A stretch of DNA of 64,000 nt from an uncultured Candidatus Saccharibacteria bacterium (GCA_948288625.1 CAOHYA010000001.1:620001-684000), one strand, 5' to 3'; shown: positions 8,975 through 17,237, counted from the stretch's first letter. Notes: generated from the letters alone by a model not told the origin. Numbers and translations: made by a program.

Positions 8975-8977
8975 TGG

Positions 8978-9574
8978 TTATGACGCTTCTTCTTCGGCAT
9001 AAACCTTAGGAACTTTCAAATATTGATCCGAACCGGTCATGTCGTTTGGCAGTACATTAAGAATATATTTCCTTCTACCTTCATCATGGCGGGTCTTAAA
9101 CACGTCAGACACATGCGCCCCATACTCATTGGTAATCGGTGCAGAAGAGTGTATTCTCGCAAACAAGGAGTATCGAGGGTCTGCCGCACTCTTCAAGCTT
9201 GCAGCCTCAGGTAATCGTAATCGTGTCGCATGCGTTAAATCATACATTCCCCTCCTGTCATAAACACCCATTAATATATCGAGGGTTTTCTCACCGATTT
9301 TTCTGATTTCTACATCGGGAATCAAATCAAAGGCACGACCCTTGTTCGCTTCAAGTGCTTTGTTCGCGGCGATAATCTGTTTGGTGTATTCGTAGTTAGC
9401 GGTTTTATATGCATTCAGCGCAATGGCGCTCAATGATTTTATTTCAAAAAAAGACCGAGACCCTACTGGTCCCGGCGGTAATGATTCGATGAGCAGTTCT
9501 TCAAGTTGCTGGCTCGGCCGAAATGTGTGTCGCAAGACGTGCACCAGTTCGAGCGAATAGCCGGTGTCTTCCAT
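8978..9574 (-). CDS. hypothetical protein, function unknown
   Basis: 198 residues with no membrane segment, signal peptide or catalytic motif that I recognise. The protein is mixed polar; the middle part (about 40-100) looks helical and rich in A, K and E, and the C-terminal half contains RRGMYDLTHATRLRLP and an acidic end EEEAS. It lies between a SPOUT methyltransferase gene and hisS in the same direction. Expression evidence is strong: TTGACC-N17-CATAAT ends exactly 6 nt before the ATG, so transcription should start on the start codon. The -35 box is inside the last codons of the upstream gene. Confidence 0.8.
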   Translation of the reverse strand: MEDTGYSLELVHVLRHTFRPSQQLEELLIESLPPGPVGSRSFFEIKSLSAIALNAYKTANYEYTKQIIAANKALEANKGRAFDLIPDVEIRKIGEKTLDILMGVYDRRGMYDLTHATRLRLPEAASLKSAADPRYSLFARIHSSAPITNEYGAHVSDVFKTRHDEGRRKYILNVLPNDMTGSDQYLKVPKVYAEEEAS

Positions 9575-9580
9575 AGCTTA

Positions 9581-9609
9581 ATTATGGCACGCTCCATTTA
9601 GGGGGTCAA
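9581..9609 (-). promoter_or_regulatory. promoter of the 8978-9574 gene, leaderless type
   Basis: On the minus strand TTGACC (9604-9609), 17 bp, CATAAT (9581-9586), then 6 nt to the ATG. It is one of the best -35/-10 pairs in the window. TTGACC is formed by codons TTG ACC at the end of the upstream methyltransferase gene. Confidence 0.75.
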
Positions 9610-10209
9610 TAAGTTTTGCTGCACCCAGGCATACATGGCAATTCCTGCGGCCACGCCAACGTTTATCGACCTGGTTGACCCGAATTGCTCGATCATCACT
9701 GTTCGTTTTGCAGCCCCAAGCAACTTTTTACTTAGCCCAGGGCCTTCCGCACCAAACACAAGTACTGATGCTTTCGGTAGTGCAACTTTTGATAATTCTT
9801 CGGCGCCATCCACGATATCGACGGCAATAATTTCACGTTGCTCTTTATCCATCATCGCCTTGAAGGCTTGTACGTCATCGTGATACAAAATATTCATATA
9901 TAGGTCGGTTACCATGGCACCGCGTTTATTCCATTGTTTGCGACCGATAATGTGTACTCTCTGGATATTGAAAGCGTTTGCGCAGCGGACGATAGTCCCC
10001 ATATTGTAATCCCGAGTGAGATTTTCAATAGCAATCTCTAGCGGTAAACGGTTCTGGTCTAAGTCTTCTTTGATCGCATCGACCTTCCAATAACGGTACT
10101 TATCCAACAGGTTCCGCTCGTCGCCTTTCGCAAGTAACTGCTTATCGAAATGCGCTTCAACAGGCCATGGTTGAGGGTGCGGACCAACACCAATAGGGGT
10201 ATTTTGCAT
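9598..10209 (-). CDS. SPOUT-class (SpoU/TrmH family) RNA 2'-O-methyltransferase
   Basis: Probably methylates ribose in tRNA or rRNA using S-adenosylmethionine. 203 residues from the chosen start. The three SpoU motifs are present: motif 1 NLTRDYNMGTIVRCANAF, motif 2 VLVFGAEGPGLS, motif 3 FGSTRSINVGVAAGIAMY, which form the knotted cofactor site. The substrate cannot be read from sequence. An ATG five codons upstream (10224) is in frame, but TATACT (10216-10221) lies between the two ATGs and ends 6 nt before the ATG at 10209, pointing to a leaderless mRNA starting there. A 14-bp perfect palindrome sits where the -35 box should be. Confidence 0.9.
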   Translation of the reverse strand: MQNTPIGVGPHPQPWPVEAHFDKQLLAKGDERNLLDKYRYWKVDAIKEDLDQNRLPLEIAIENLTRDYNMGTIVRCANAFNIQRVHIIGRKQWNKRGAMVTDLYMNILYHDDVQAFKAMMDKEQREIIAVDIVDGAEELSKVALPKASVLVFGAEGPGLSKKLLGAAKRTVMIEQFGSTRSINVGVAAGIAMYAWVQQNLLTP

Positions 10210-10215
10210 TGTATT

Positions 10216-10243
10216 AGTATACATTATCTAATGTACGTACATT
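10216..10243 (-). promoter_or_regulatory. SPOUT gene promoter with palindromic operator-like site
   Basis: TATACT on the minus strand at 10216-10221, 6 nt before the ATG at 10209. The expected -35 position has no TTGACA-like hexamer but is covered by the perfect palindrome AATGTACGTACATT (10230-10243). The whole is flanked by outer arms TATTAGTAT and ATACTAATA. Confidence 0.5.
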
Positions 10244-10253
10244 TAATACTAAT

Positions 10254-10277
10254 AAAAAAGACCTTCGAAAAAGTCTT
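10254..10277 (-). terminator. intrinsic terminator of tRNA-Leu(CAG)
   Basis: On the minus strand AAGAC, 10-nt loop, GTCTT, then a run of T (the plus-strand A-run 10254-10259). It lies just past the tRNA 3' end. The stem is short. Confidence 0.5.
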
Positions 10278-10283
10278 ATCATA

Positions 10284-10370
10284 TGGTGCGGATAAGAGGA
10301 CTTGAACCTCCACGTTCTTGCGAACACTAGCACCTGAAGCTAGCGCGTCTACCAATTCCGCCATATCCGC
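10284..10370 (-). tRNA. tRNA-Leu (anticodon CAG)
   Basis: 87 nt on the minus strand. The acceptor stem GCGGATA pairs with TATCCGC, followed by discriminator A and an encoded CCA. The anticodon arm CTAGC-TTCAGGT-GCTAG gives anticodon CAG. A long variable arm (GTTCGCAAGAAC) marks a class II tRNA, and the T-loop GGTTCAAGTCC is present. It has its own promoter and terminator. Confidence 0.96.
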
Positions 10371-10402
10371 GTATATTTTTGCTTATTTCCTGCAACCTAA
10401 GA

Positions 10403-10431
10403 ATTATAGCAACATTGACCTTACTTGTTAA
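10403..10431 (-). promoter_or_regulatory. tRNA-Leu(CAG) promoter
   Basis: On the minus strand TTAACA (10426-10431), 17 bp, TATAAT (10403-10408). The -35 box overlaps the stop codon of the upstream FAD-oxidase gene. Confidence 0.75.
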
Positions 10432-12032
10432 GCGATAAGGTCGGATGGGTCGTAGCTGGTACGGAGAGCGGCAACGAGTGAACGGACGTCGTTTTTTTCT
10501 TTGACACCAGGGTTAAGTGTCTTGAACGGGTCAAAAATAGTCCTGAGTTGTTCATACAATGCAACGTGCTCCGGAGCGAGCGTTGACCAGGCAGCGTTTG
10601 CTTTCAAGCGGCCTTCGGCACCGTCACTGGCAAATGCGCCACCGCAGCTATCGACGAGGGCGGCGTAATCAACGAGAAGTTTGAATAGTTTTTGTTTATC
10701 CCCTACCGAATCAAGTTTTAGTATCGGGAATACTTCATATGTACCATTAATTACGTTCAAAGCGAGCGGCATTTCCTGGTGATGTTTTTGCGCGAGTTCG
10801 TGAAAAGCGCTTTCAAATTCTTCGCGCCGATCAGCGGGAATATACGAACCATCAAGCAGCGGTACGGCAATCGACTCATCAGTCGCTCCAAGGTGGAGGC
10901 TACGCGTAATGCCAGTTATTACTTCAAACTCTTCTTCGGCCCGCTCAGTAGAATCTACAGCGCCAAGGTTAGCCTTTTTCAATAACTTGCGGAGCTTTTT
11001 CAATTTATTGCTTTGTGCTCGGTCGCTAATATCATTGAATCGTATGTACACAACGGCACCAATCTGCTCCACATCACCAAGAGCGGCAAATTTTACCCCT
11101 TGCTTCGCAGCTCGCCGGAAAAGTTCACCTTTATACACCATTAATTCTGTTGGCTCGAGCTCGCTCAAACGATCCGACAAATCGCGTCCAGTCTGCAACG
11201 AATCGACAGCAATAACCGCGTGAGTACTATCATTACTAAAATAATCTGCTTTCAAAACGACTTCCGAAATAATACCAAGTGTTCCCTGGCTACCAATAAA
11301 CAATGGCGTCAGGTCAAACGAACCATCCTTTCGTTTTACCGAAGCGAGACCTTTGTACCCAGTATTATCCGGTGTCTCATCAGCAGCAATTTGCTTGATA
11401 AGCGCTTCGTTATCTTCGATCAGACCTTCGAGCTTGCGGTAAATTTCACCTTCAAACGTCTGAAGACCTAGCTTCTTGCTCATTTCACGTTTACTTAATT
11501 TACCCGTTTCGATTAAATCGCCGTTCGCTAATACCACTTCCACTTTTTCCAAAGAGGTTGCCATAGAGCCATTTACGCCAAGGCTATCGTTGGCAATAAT
11601 GCCCCCTATCGTTGCCGAACGGTTTTCACGCCGTTTTGAGCCTACGAGCGCCAACCCTTGCCATTTCAATGCCGCATCGACAGACTCTAAGCTTGCGCCC
11701 GGTTGCACATGCACCAAGCGATCTTTGGTTGCTAACTGAATAATTTCACTTAAATATGCAGAGGTGTTAATAAGCACGCCTTTACCAATAGCCGCACCGG
11801 TCGTGTCACCGCCAAATCCGCGTACGGTAACGGGAAGCACATGGCCTTTTTCGGCAAGCTGCCATGAAAAACGAGCAATTTTTCGAATGTCATTCGTTAC
11901 CCGAGGAAAGGCAACGATTTCTGGAGTAATAGTAAGCACGCTCGCATCAGTTGAAAAACGCTTTCGAAGCGCCTTAGAACTATTCACTTCGCCAAGTAAA
12001 TGTTCGTTCAGATATACAGCAATTTTATTCAT
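10428..12032 (-). CDS. FAD-linked oxidase, GlcD/D-lactate dehydrogenase-like
   Basis: 534-residue flavoprotein of the PCMH/VAO superfamily that includes glycolate and D-lactate dehydrogenases. FAD-binding elements are PVTVRGFGGDTTGAA (about 75-90), VHVQPGASLESV, and GSQGTLGIISEVVLK (about 255-270). The C-terminal cap ends with FDPFKTLNPGVKEKND, typical of the GlcD branch. The oxidised substrate is not determinable here; a 2-hydroxy acid is likely from the family. No iron-sulfur partner gene (glcF or lutA type) is adjacent. The ATG has a Shine-Dalgarno GGACGGGGA. It is followed directly by tRNA-Leu. Confidence 0.88.
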   Translation of the reverse strand: MNKIAVYLNEHLLGEVNSSKALRKRFSTDASVLTITPEIVAFPRVTNDIRKIARFSWQLAEKGHVLPVTVRGFGGDTTGAAIGKGVLINTSAYLSEIIQLATKDRLVHVQPGASLESVDAALKWQGLALVGSKRRENRSATIGGIIANDSLGVNGSMATSLEKVEVVLANGDLIETGKLSKREMSKKLGLQTFEGEIYRKLEGLIEDNEALIKQIAADETPDNTGYKGLASVKRKDGSFDLTPLFIGSQGTLGIISEVVLKADYFSNDSTHAVIAVDSLQTGRDLSDRLSELEPTELMVYKGELFRRAAKQGVKFAALGDVEQIGAVVYIRFNDISDRAQSNKLKKLRKLLKKANLGAVDSTERAEEEFEVITGITRSLHLGATDESIAVPLLDGSYIPADRREEFESAFHELAQKHHQEMPLALNVINGTYEVFPILKLDSVGDKQKLFKLLVDYAALVDSCGGAFASDGAEGRLKANAAWSTLAPEHVALYEQLRTIFDPFKTLNPGVKEKNDVRSLVAALRTSYDPSDLIA

Positions 12033-12134
12033 TTCCCCGTCCTATTTGGTTCTTGAGTCTATGATAGCACAAGCGGAAAGCAGATGAGAGGTTATTTTAA
12101 ACTTTCCCGCACTTTGATTCGACAAGAATTCTGC

Positions 12135-12140
12135 TATAAT
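12135..12140 (+). promoter_or_regulatory. tRNA-Leu(TAG) -10 box
   Basis: TATAAT 9 nt upstream of the tRNA 5' end. A weak -35 candidate TTTGAT precedes it at 16 bp spacing. Confidence 0.6.
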
Positions 12141-12149
12141 ACGTGTAAT

Positions 12150-12234
12150 GCGCGCGTGGTGGAATTGGTAGACACGCTAGCCTTAGGAGCTAGTGCTTTC
12201 GGGCGTGAAGGTTCAAGTCCTTTCGCGCGCACCA
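12150..12234 (+). tRNA. tRNA-Leu (anticodon TAG)
   Basis: 85 nt. The acceptor GCGCGCG pairs with CGCGCGC, followed by A and an encoded CCA. The anticodon arm CTAGC-CTTAGGA-GCTAG gives anticodon TAG. A long variable arm (TGCTTTCGGGCG) and T-arm GGTTCAAGTCC are present. A TATAAT box (12135-12140) lies 9 nt before the first base and a strong terminator follows. Confidence 0.97.
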
Positions 12235-12244
12235 AGTTATTATG

Positions 12245-12269
12245 AATAGCCTTTCAAGGCTATTTTTTT
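12245..12269 (+). terminator. intrinsic terminator after tRNA-Leu(TAG)
   Basis: AATAGCCT, 4-nt loop, AGGCTATT, then a T-run. It lies 10 nt after the tRNA CCA end. Confidence 0.85.
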
Positions 12270-12394
12270 AGCGAATTTCAGTATTGAATTTCGTCGTGTC
12301 ACATACGTTGAATAACTAAATTCCAAGCTGGATCATCACCCTCTTTGTATGCTTGAGGGTCATAGTTCCTTTTTTATTTATGGCGTCACGCTTT

Positions 12395-12498
12395 TTGACG
12401 GCAAGATACTACAGTAAGTGTAATGATTCACCCTAGTCACGATAATAACGGTATATCGTACAAGAACAAGCCGTTTGCAACAGCGGGCTATATTTTTA
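12395..12498 (+). ncRNA. possible small RNA locus in the tRNA-rsmD gap
   Basis: The 245-nt gap between the tRNA-Leu terminator and rsmD has no open frame that I can support. It contains TTGACG (12395-12400), an 18-bp spacer, TGTAAT (12419-12424), then a hairpin CGATA/TATCG (12440-12458) and a second stem AGCC/GGCT (12469-12489) followed by ATATTTTTA. This could be a 65-70 nt transcript with its own terminator. A separate inverted repeat ACCCTC/GAGGGT lies at 12338-12360. The evidence is weak and compositional chance is possible. Confidence 0.25.
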
Positions 12499-12505
12499 GA
12501 CAACA

Positions 12506-12525
12506 GAAAAGACGCCTAAGCGTCT
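12506..12525 (-). terminator. intrinsic terminator overlapping the rsmD stop
   Basis: On the minus strand AGACGC-TTAG-GCGTCT followed by TTTTC. The TAG stop codon of rsmD lies in the loop, so the terminator begins inside the coding sequence. Confidence 0.6.
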
Positions 12526-13061
12526 CTTCTTCGGTAAAATGCGAGAGCCGCATCTCCGTAACTACGAATGTCCACCACAACATCTCCTAATTCGGTGGGC
12601 ACCTCACCTTTACCTGGATATGATAATACCATAAGCCCATTCGGTTTTAATAGTCCTAATAATTCCAAGGCTGTGGATAACTGCGGATCGTGGTACGGGG
12701 GGTCGGCAAATATGATATCGAATGGTTCGCCATCGTATGTTCCCAGCCAGCTTGACACGGTGGAACGGGTCAGATGAGTGCGCTCTTCTTCTTGCAACAA
12801 AGCGATATTTTTCGCAATTACTTTTTGGGCTATACGGTCTTTTTCGATGAATACCGCTTCTTTCGCTCCCCTACTAATCGCTTCGAGGCCTAACGCCCCG
12901 CTGCCCGCAAACGCATCGAGCACCCTGGCGCCATCAATTTCACGGCCGATACTGTTAAATATTGCGCCCCTGATGCGTTCACTCATAGGGTGGGTACGAC
13001 GCGTACCAGAACCTTTGATGATCCGACTGCCATGCCATCCGGCAATAATACGAATATTCAC
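12516..13061 (-). CDS. rsmD: 16S rRNA (guanine966-N2)-methyltransferase
   Basis: Methylates N2 of G966 in 16S rRNA during 30S assembly. 181 residues, the family norm. Motif I is VLDAFAGSGALGLEAISRGA (about 47-66), followed by the acidic FIEKD, and the catalytic motif IV is FADPPYHDP. The N-terminus starts with the typical RIIAGWHGSRII. The start is GTG at 13061, sharing its G with the TAG stop of the upstream gene, so translation is coupled. It is the last gene of the tyrS-recG-unknown-rsmD run. Confidence 0.95.
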   Translation of the reverse strand: MNIRIIAGWHGSRIIKGSGTRRTHPMSERIRGAIFNSIGREIDGARVLDAFAGSGALGLEAISRGAKEAVFIEKDRIAQKVIAKNIALLQEEERTHLTRSTVSSWLGTYDGEPFDIIFADPPYHDPQLSTALELLGLLKPNGLMVLSYPGKGEVPTELGDVVVDIRSYGDAALAFYRRRDA

Positions 13062-13864
13062 TACAAGCTTTCCTTATGGGCCGCATACCAAGCTAGAGAA
13101 ACGTTTTTCATGATAAGCGGAATAAGTTCTTTACGAGAAATATTGGCCAAATGCACCGACCACCCGGTCTGTACGAATTCTTGGTACGTCCCCATCGCAT
13201 CGATCTCTTTGATCGACTCTAAGAAGTACGGAATATAGCCCTCGGTCTCCATGCGCTCCAGGTCGCGTTTGGTTATGCCGATATCATTGAAAGTTGCGAC
13301 CGTCAGCGACGAAGCAACGCCCATTTCGTAAAATAAGTGCGCGCTAAATACGCCTTTCGTTCCCCAATATTCCCAGTTCTTATTTAAACTATCACGAGTA
13401 TTGGTGCCCTTGATGATAATCTTGTCCGACGTGGAGTTTCGTTCGCTATGCGCTTTACCCCACAGTTCTTCGATTTTTTCAGCCAGAGGCACGTGGTGAG
13501 CTGGCGTAAGGCCGTCGACGATCGCATGCGACAACCAGGCAGCTTCAAAACCGGCACGTATTTCATCTTTTTTCTTTAATGCAACAGTTAAGTTATACAT
13601 ATGATCTTGAACCACCGTCACCAACGGATCATCAGCGGCTGCGTCCGGCGCAATGAAGTGCCACGGTTCATCGACCGAAGGGCTTTTACTTTTTATCCCG
13701 TCAGGGCCGTTTTTTCCCTCAAAGTGAAGAATGGTTTTAATAGTAGGAAAAAATGCATCACGCCCAATATGGTGCACGAGCTGCTTTTTAGCGACACGAT
13801 CAATACGCTGATGTACGCCGCCAAGGTTACCGGAGCTATGTCTGAATGTTGTTCCTGAATACAT
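13061..13864 (-). CDS. putative zinc-dependent phospholipase C / P1-nuclease-like protein
   Basis: 267 residues with no signal peptide or transmembrane segment evident. It is rich in histidines arranged like the alpha-helical zinc phospholipase C/S1-P1 nuclease fold: QLVHHIGRDAFFPT near the N-terminus, DEPWHFIAPD (about 66-75), and SHAIVDGLTPAHHVP (about 118-132), the last resembling the H-x3-D-x5-P-x-H core of that fold. The substrate is unknown and the assignment is a motif reading, not a confirmed family. The start lies 7 nt after the recG stop without a Shine-Dalgarno, and the stop overlaps rsmD. Confidence 0.6.
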   Translation of the reverse strand: MYSGTTFRHSSGNLGGVHQRIDRVAKKQLVHHIGRDAFFPTIKTILHFEGKNGPDGIKSKSPSVDEPWHFIAPDAAADDPLVTVVQDHMYNLTVALKKKDEIRAGFEAAWLSHAIVDGLTPAHHVPLAEKIEELWGKAHSERNSTSDKIIIKGTNTRDSLNKNWEYWGTKGVFSAHLFYEMGVASSLTVATFNDIGITKRDLERMETEGYIPYFLESIKEIDAMGTYQEFVQTGWSVHLANISRKELIPLIMKNVSLAWYAAHKESL

Positions 13865-13871
13865 GATATTT

Positions 13872-15902
13872 TTAATTTAATGTGGTCAGGCGTTGATATA
13901 CCTGCACTTGATGGGCTAACTGCGTATAGTGTAACAGATTATCACCTGATTTTGCGAACTGTGCCGCTGCTTTTTGTGCTCGAGAAATTAGTTTCGTGTC
14001 ACCTAGCGTAGCGATTTGCAAATTAAGCGCGCCGTGTTGCGCCCGCCCGTATATTTCACCTGGCCCGCGGAGCTTCAAATCAACTTCGGCTAGGTAAAAA
14101 CCATCTTCGCTTTTTTCGATTTCTTTGAGGCGTTGTGACGGCGCATTTGAGCCACTTGGCACTATATAGCAATAGCTTTGATGCTCGCTTCGACCGACTC
14201 GCCCACGGAGCTGATGAAGCTGGGCCAACCCGAACCGGTCACCATCCTCAATCAACATGACGGTCGCGTTCGGCACATCGACCCCCACCTCGACGACGGT
14301 CGTGCTCACAAGAATATCCAACTCACCTTTGGCAAATGCCGACATGACAGCATCTTTTTCGGACGGGGGGAGTTTACCGTGCAGCAAACCAATTCGACGA
14401 TGCTTGAAAACAGACCCTTGCAGATGCTTGAATTCGGCTTGTACGCTTTTCAATTCATTTTCAGGGTTATTATCAATAAGATTACATATAACGTACGCTT
14501 GACGTCCGAGTTTAATTTGCTCATCGATAAGCGTATACAGTTGCGCCCGACTATTCGGAGACCATATTTTAGTGATAATCGGCTTACGGTTGGCAGGGCG
14601 CTCGTTAAGTACCGACACGTCAAGCTCGCCATACACTGTCAAAGCCAAACTACGAGGGATTGGCGTCGCGGTCATAGCCAGTAAATGCGGCATTTTTGCA
14701 GATTTTTTTAGCAATTCTTGACGCTGAGCAACCCCGAAGCGGTGCTGTTCGTCGATGACGATAAAGCCTAACTTATGAAAGTTAACCGTCGACTGGATAA
14801 CCGCCTGAGTACCGACCACTACGTCCACGTCACCTTCTCGTATCGCCTTATAAAGTGCTTCGCGAGCCTTACCTTTTACGCTACCCGTCAGCAACCCTAC
14901 TCGTACATCGAACGGTGCCAGTAATTTATCGAGCGTTGCCGCGTGCTGGTTTGCTAAAATTTCCGTCGGTGCCATCAAAGCAGTTTGAAACCCTTCGTGA
15001 GCTGCCTGCCGAGCAGCCAAACCAGCAACAACTGTTTTCCCGGAACCAACATCACCTTGGAGTAATCGGTTCATAGGAGTGAGCTTTTCAAAATCTTGCA
15101 AAATATCCCATGCGGCAATACGCTGGGCCCCCGTCAGCTTAAAAGGAAGGTTTTCAACGAACGTCTTGACGATTTGTTGTTCGAACGGAATCTTCCACCC
15201 GTCCAACTTGGCATTTTCTATCCGGTTAAGCTGACTTGCCAATAGAAGTTGAAATAGTTCTTCAAACCCAAGGCGTTCACGGGCTTTATCGATATCTTCC
15301 CGACTTTGCGGAAAATGCATTCCCAGCAACGCCTCGCCGTAGCTGACTAATTTTTGAGATTTAACCACGCTTTCGGGAAGCGTTTCGGGCACCACGGTCA
15401 TAAGCGGGCGAAGCTCATTGAGTATTTTTCGCACTAATGTGGTTTTCAAACCGGCAATAGCTCGATAGGTCGGGACGATACGGTCGGACTGAACGGGCAT
15501 CTCACTGGCTTTTTCGGCACTTGGGTTACTAAGCTGGTACTTGTTATAGCTAAATTCAAATTCACCCGAAAAGAAGAACTCGCCTCCGTCTTTAAGTTGC
15601 TTTTCACGGTATGGCTGGTTAAACCAAACGGCTTGTATTTTTCCACTCTCATCCGCCAGCGTAGCCGTGGTCACGCGCAACCCCCGACGTACCGGCCGCG
15701 TACTTACTTTTTCGCAATGCGCTTTTACCGTCACCTTACCAGGCGAAATATCGGCAATGGAAGTAACGTGCGAAAAGTCGTCGTACGTCCGTGGTAAAAA
15801 AGTAATTAAGTCACCAACCGTCAATATTCCGGCAGCCGCAAACTGCGCACCAGTTTTCTGGCCGACACCTTTTACTTTGTCGAGTGACGTCGCTAAATTC
15901 AT
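13872..15902 (-). CDS. recG: ATP-dependent DNA helicase RecG
   Basis: Remodels stalled replication forks and Holliday junctions. 676 residues. An N-terminal wedge/OB domain starts with VKGVGQKTGAQFAAAGI. Helicase motifs follow: Walker A LLQGDVGSGKTVVAG (about 280), DEQHRFGVAQR (a DEQH box), MTATPIPRSLALTVYG, and motif VI QLRGRVGRSEHQSYC. The ATG is 9 nt after the tyrS stop; AAGGGT abuts the ATG, which is too close for a normal Shine-Dalgarno. The phospholipase-like gene and rsmD follow. Confidence 0.97.
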   Translation of the reverse strand: MNLATSLDKVKGVGQKTGAQFAAAGILTVGDLITFLPRTYDDFSHVTSIADISPGKVTVKAHCEKVSTRPVRRGLRVTTATLADESGKIQAVWFNQPYREKQLKDGGEFFFSGEFEFSYNKYQLSNPSAEKASEMPVQSDRIVPTYRAIAGLKTTLVRKILNELRPLMTVVPETLPESVVKSQKLVSYGEALLGMHFPQSREDIDKARERLGFEELFQLLLASQLNRIENAKLDGWKIPFEQQIVKTFVENLPFKLTGAQRIAAWDILQDFEKLTPMNRLLQGDVGSGKTVVAGLAARQAAHEGFQTALMAPTEILANQHAATLDKLLAPFDVRVGLLTGSVKGKAREALYKAIREGDVDVVVGTQAVIQSTVNFHKLGFIVIDEQHRFGVAQRQELLKKSAKMPHLLAMTATPIPRSLALTVYGELDVSVLNERPANRKPIITKIWSPNSRAQLYTLIDEQIKLGRQAYVICNLIDNNPENELKSVQAEFKHLQGSVFKHRRIGLLHGKLPPSEKDAVMSAFAKGELDILVSTTVVEVGVDVPNATVMLIEDGDRFGLAQLHQLRGRVGRSEHQSYCYIVPSGSNAPSQRLKEIEKSEDGFYLAEVDLKLRGPGEIYGRAQHGALNLQIATLGDTKLISRAQKAAAQFAKSGDNLLHYTQLAHQVQVYQRLTTLN

Positions 15903-15911
15903 ACCCTTATT

Positions 15912-17126
15912 CTAACGAACAAGGATAAAGTTGTTCTTGCCTTTTTTCAGTAACATCGTTGAATTGATGATACTATCTTCAGCAACCTTTTCGCCGTTCA
16001 CCGAAATAGCACCGCCTTCGATTAACCGGCGCGCTTCACCGTTGCTCGAAGCAATTCCGGTTGAAACCAAGGCTTCAACGATCGTTGTCCCGACACTTGC
16101 CGTTGGAATTTCACCCGCTAATATTTCCAGGTCATTTTCATTCAAATCGGCAAAAGAACTTCCTCCAAACAAGGTCAAGGTAACACGTTCTACGCTCGCG
16201 GTACGCTCTTCGCCATGAACAATAGTAGTGACTTCACGAGCAAGTGTTTTTTGCGCCTCACGAGCACCAGGGTTTTGAGCAACCTGACGTTTCATGTTGT
16301 CGATTTCGTCCTTGTCCAAGAGCGTAAAGACTTTTGCATAATCAACCACACCTTCGTCATCAGCATTCAGCCAAAATTGGTAGAACTTGTAGACGCTGGT
16401 TTTTTTCTCATCCAACCAAACAGCACCTTCTTCACTTTTGCCAAACTTGCGCCCGGTGGCTTTATTTATGATGAGCGGCACAGAATAAACATGCGCTTCA
16501 CCACCCTCGATACGGCGAATCATTTCGACGCCGGCAATCGAATTGCCCCATTGGTCTGCGCCTGCAACCTGCAAGGTCACACCATGCTCACGGTACAAGT
16601 GCAGGTAGTCGTAGCCTTGAATGAGTGAATAGCTAAACTCAGCGTAACTTATGCCGCTTCCATCTTCGCCTAAACGGGATTGCACGAACTCTCGCCCGAG
16701 CATCTGGCTGAGCGGTACATTCTTACCGACATCACGTAAAAATTCGAGGTAATTAATATCTTTGAACCAGTCGTAATTATCGACGAGTTCAAAATCTTTG
16801 CCGGCGAATATTCGTTTATACTGCTCGGCGATCGCCGCTTTGTTGCGCGCGATATCTTCAAGACTTAATAAATTTCGTTCATCTTTCTTGCCGTCAGGGT
16901 CACCGATCATTCCGGTAGCTCCACCTACAAGCAAGTGTGCTTTGTGCCCCGCATTAATAAAGTGACGCACCATCATGGCCGAGGCGAAGTTACCGATGGT
17001 CATGCTGTCCGCACTGGGGTCTACGCCAAAATAGAAAGAAATCGGGCCTTTGTCTAGTTCGGTAATGTCGGTGTAGGTCATTTGGTTGACGAAGCCTCGC
17101 CAAGTCAACTCTTCAGATAGCGTCAT
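15912..17126 (-). CDS. tyrS: tyrosine--tRNA ligase
   Basis: Class I synthetase charging tRNA-Tyr, 404 residues from the chosen start. It has FYFGVDPSADSMTIGNF (HIGH-type region), AGADQWGNSIAG, KFGKSEEGAVWLD (KMSKS-type loop) and a C-terminal S4 RNA-binding domain (about 340-404). The frame continues 20 codons upstream, but the ATG at 17126 begins the conserved N-terminus LSEELTWRGFVNQMT and follows a purine-rich GAGAAAGAGAAGG. TATACT (17158-17163) lies 31 nt upstream, inside that extension, supporting the shorter form. It is divergent from the PBP gene. Confidence 0.95.
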   Translation of the reverse strand: MTLSEELTWRGFVNQMTYTDITELDKGPISFYFGVDPSADSMTIGNFASAMMVRHFINAGHKAHLLVGGATGMIGDPDGKKDERNLLSLEDIARNKAAIAEQYKRIFAGKDFELVDNYDWFKDINYLEFLRDVGKNVPLSQMLGREFVQSRLGEDGSGISYAEFSYSLIQGYDYLHLYREHGVTLQVAGADQWGNSIAGVEMIRRIEGGEAHVYSVPLIINKATGRKFGKSEEGAVWLDEKKTSVYKFYQFWLNADDEGVVDYAKVFTLLDKDEIDNMKRQVAQNPGAREAQKTLAREVTTIVHGEERTASVERVTLTLFGGSSFADLNENDLEILAGEIPTASVGTTIVEALVSTGIASSNGEARRLIEGGAISVNGEKVAEDSIINSTMLLKKGKNNFILVR

Positions 17127-17157
17127 GCCTTCTCTCTTTCTCTTAAATTTCCCTGTT

Positions 17158-17204
17158 AGTATATCAAATATTACGCACTTGCACACGGCATTTGATGGTA
17201 TACT
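17158..17204. promoter_or_regulatory. divergent promoter region of tyrS and the PBP gene
   Basis: Two TATACT hexamers point away from each other: 17158-17163 on the minus strand for tyrS and 17199-17204 on the plus strand for the PBP gene. Neither has a convincing -35 box at 16-18 bp. Confidence 0.45.
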
Positions 17205-17237
17205 GGATGAAGATATTGCTTATGGGAATGAGGAAGA

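Noticed and set aside
14178..14684. 168-codon plus-strand frame
   Set aside because: Antisense to the recG helicase domain; no ribosome site or family features.
15903..15914. TAGAAT 6 nt before the recG ATG as another leaderless promoter
   Set aside because: The hexamer is formed by the tyrS stop codon and has no -35 box; recG is more simply co-transcribed with tyrS.
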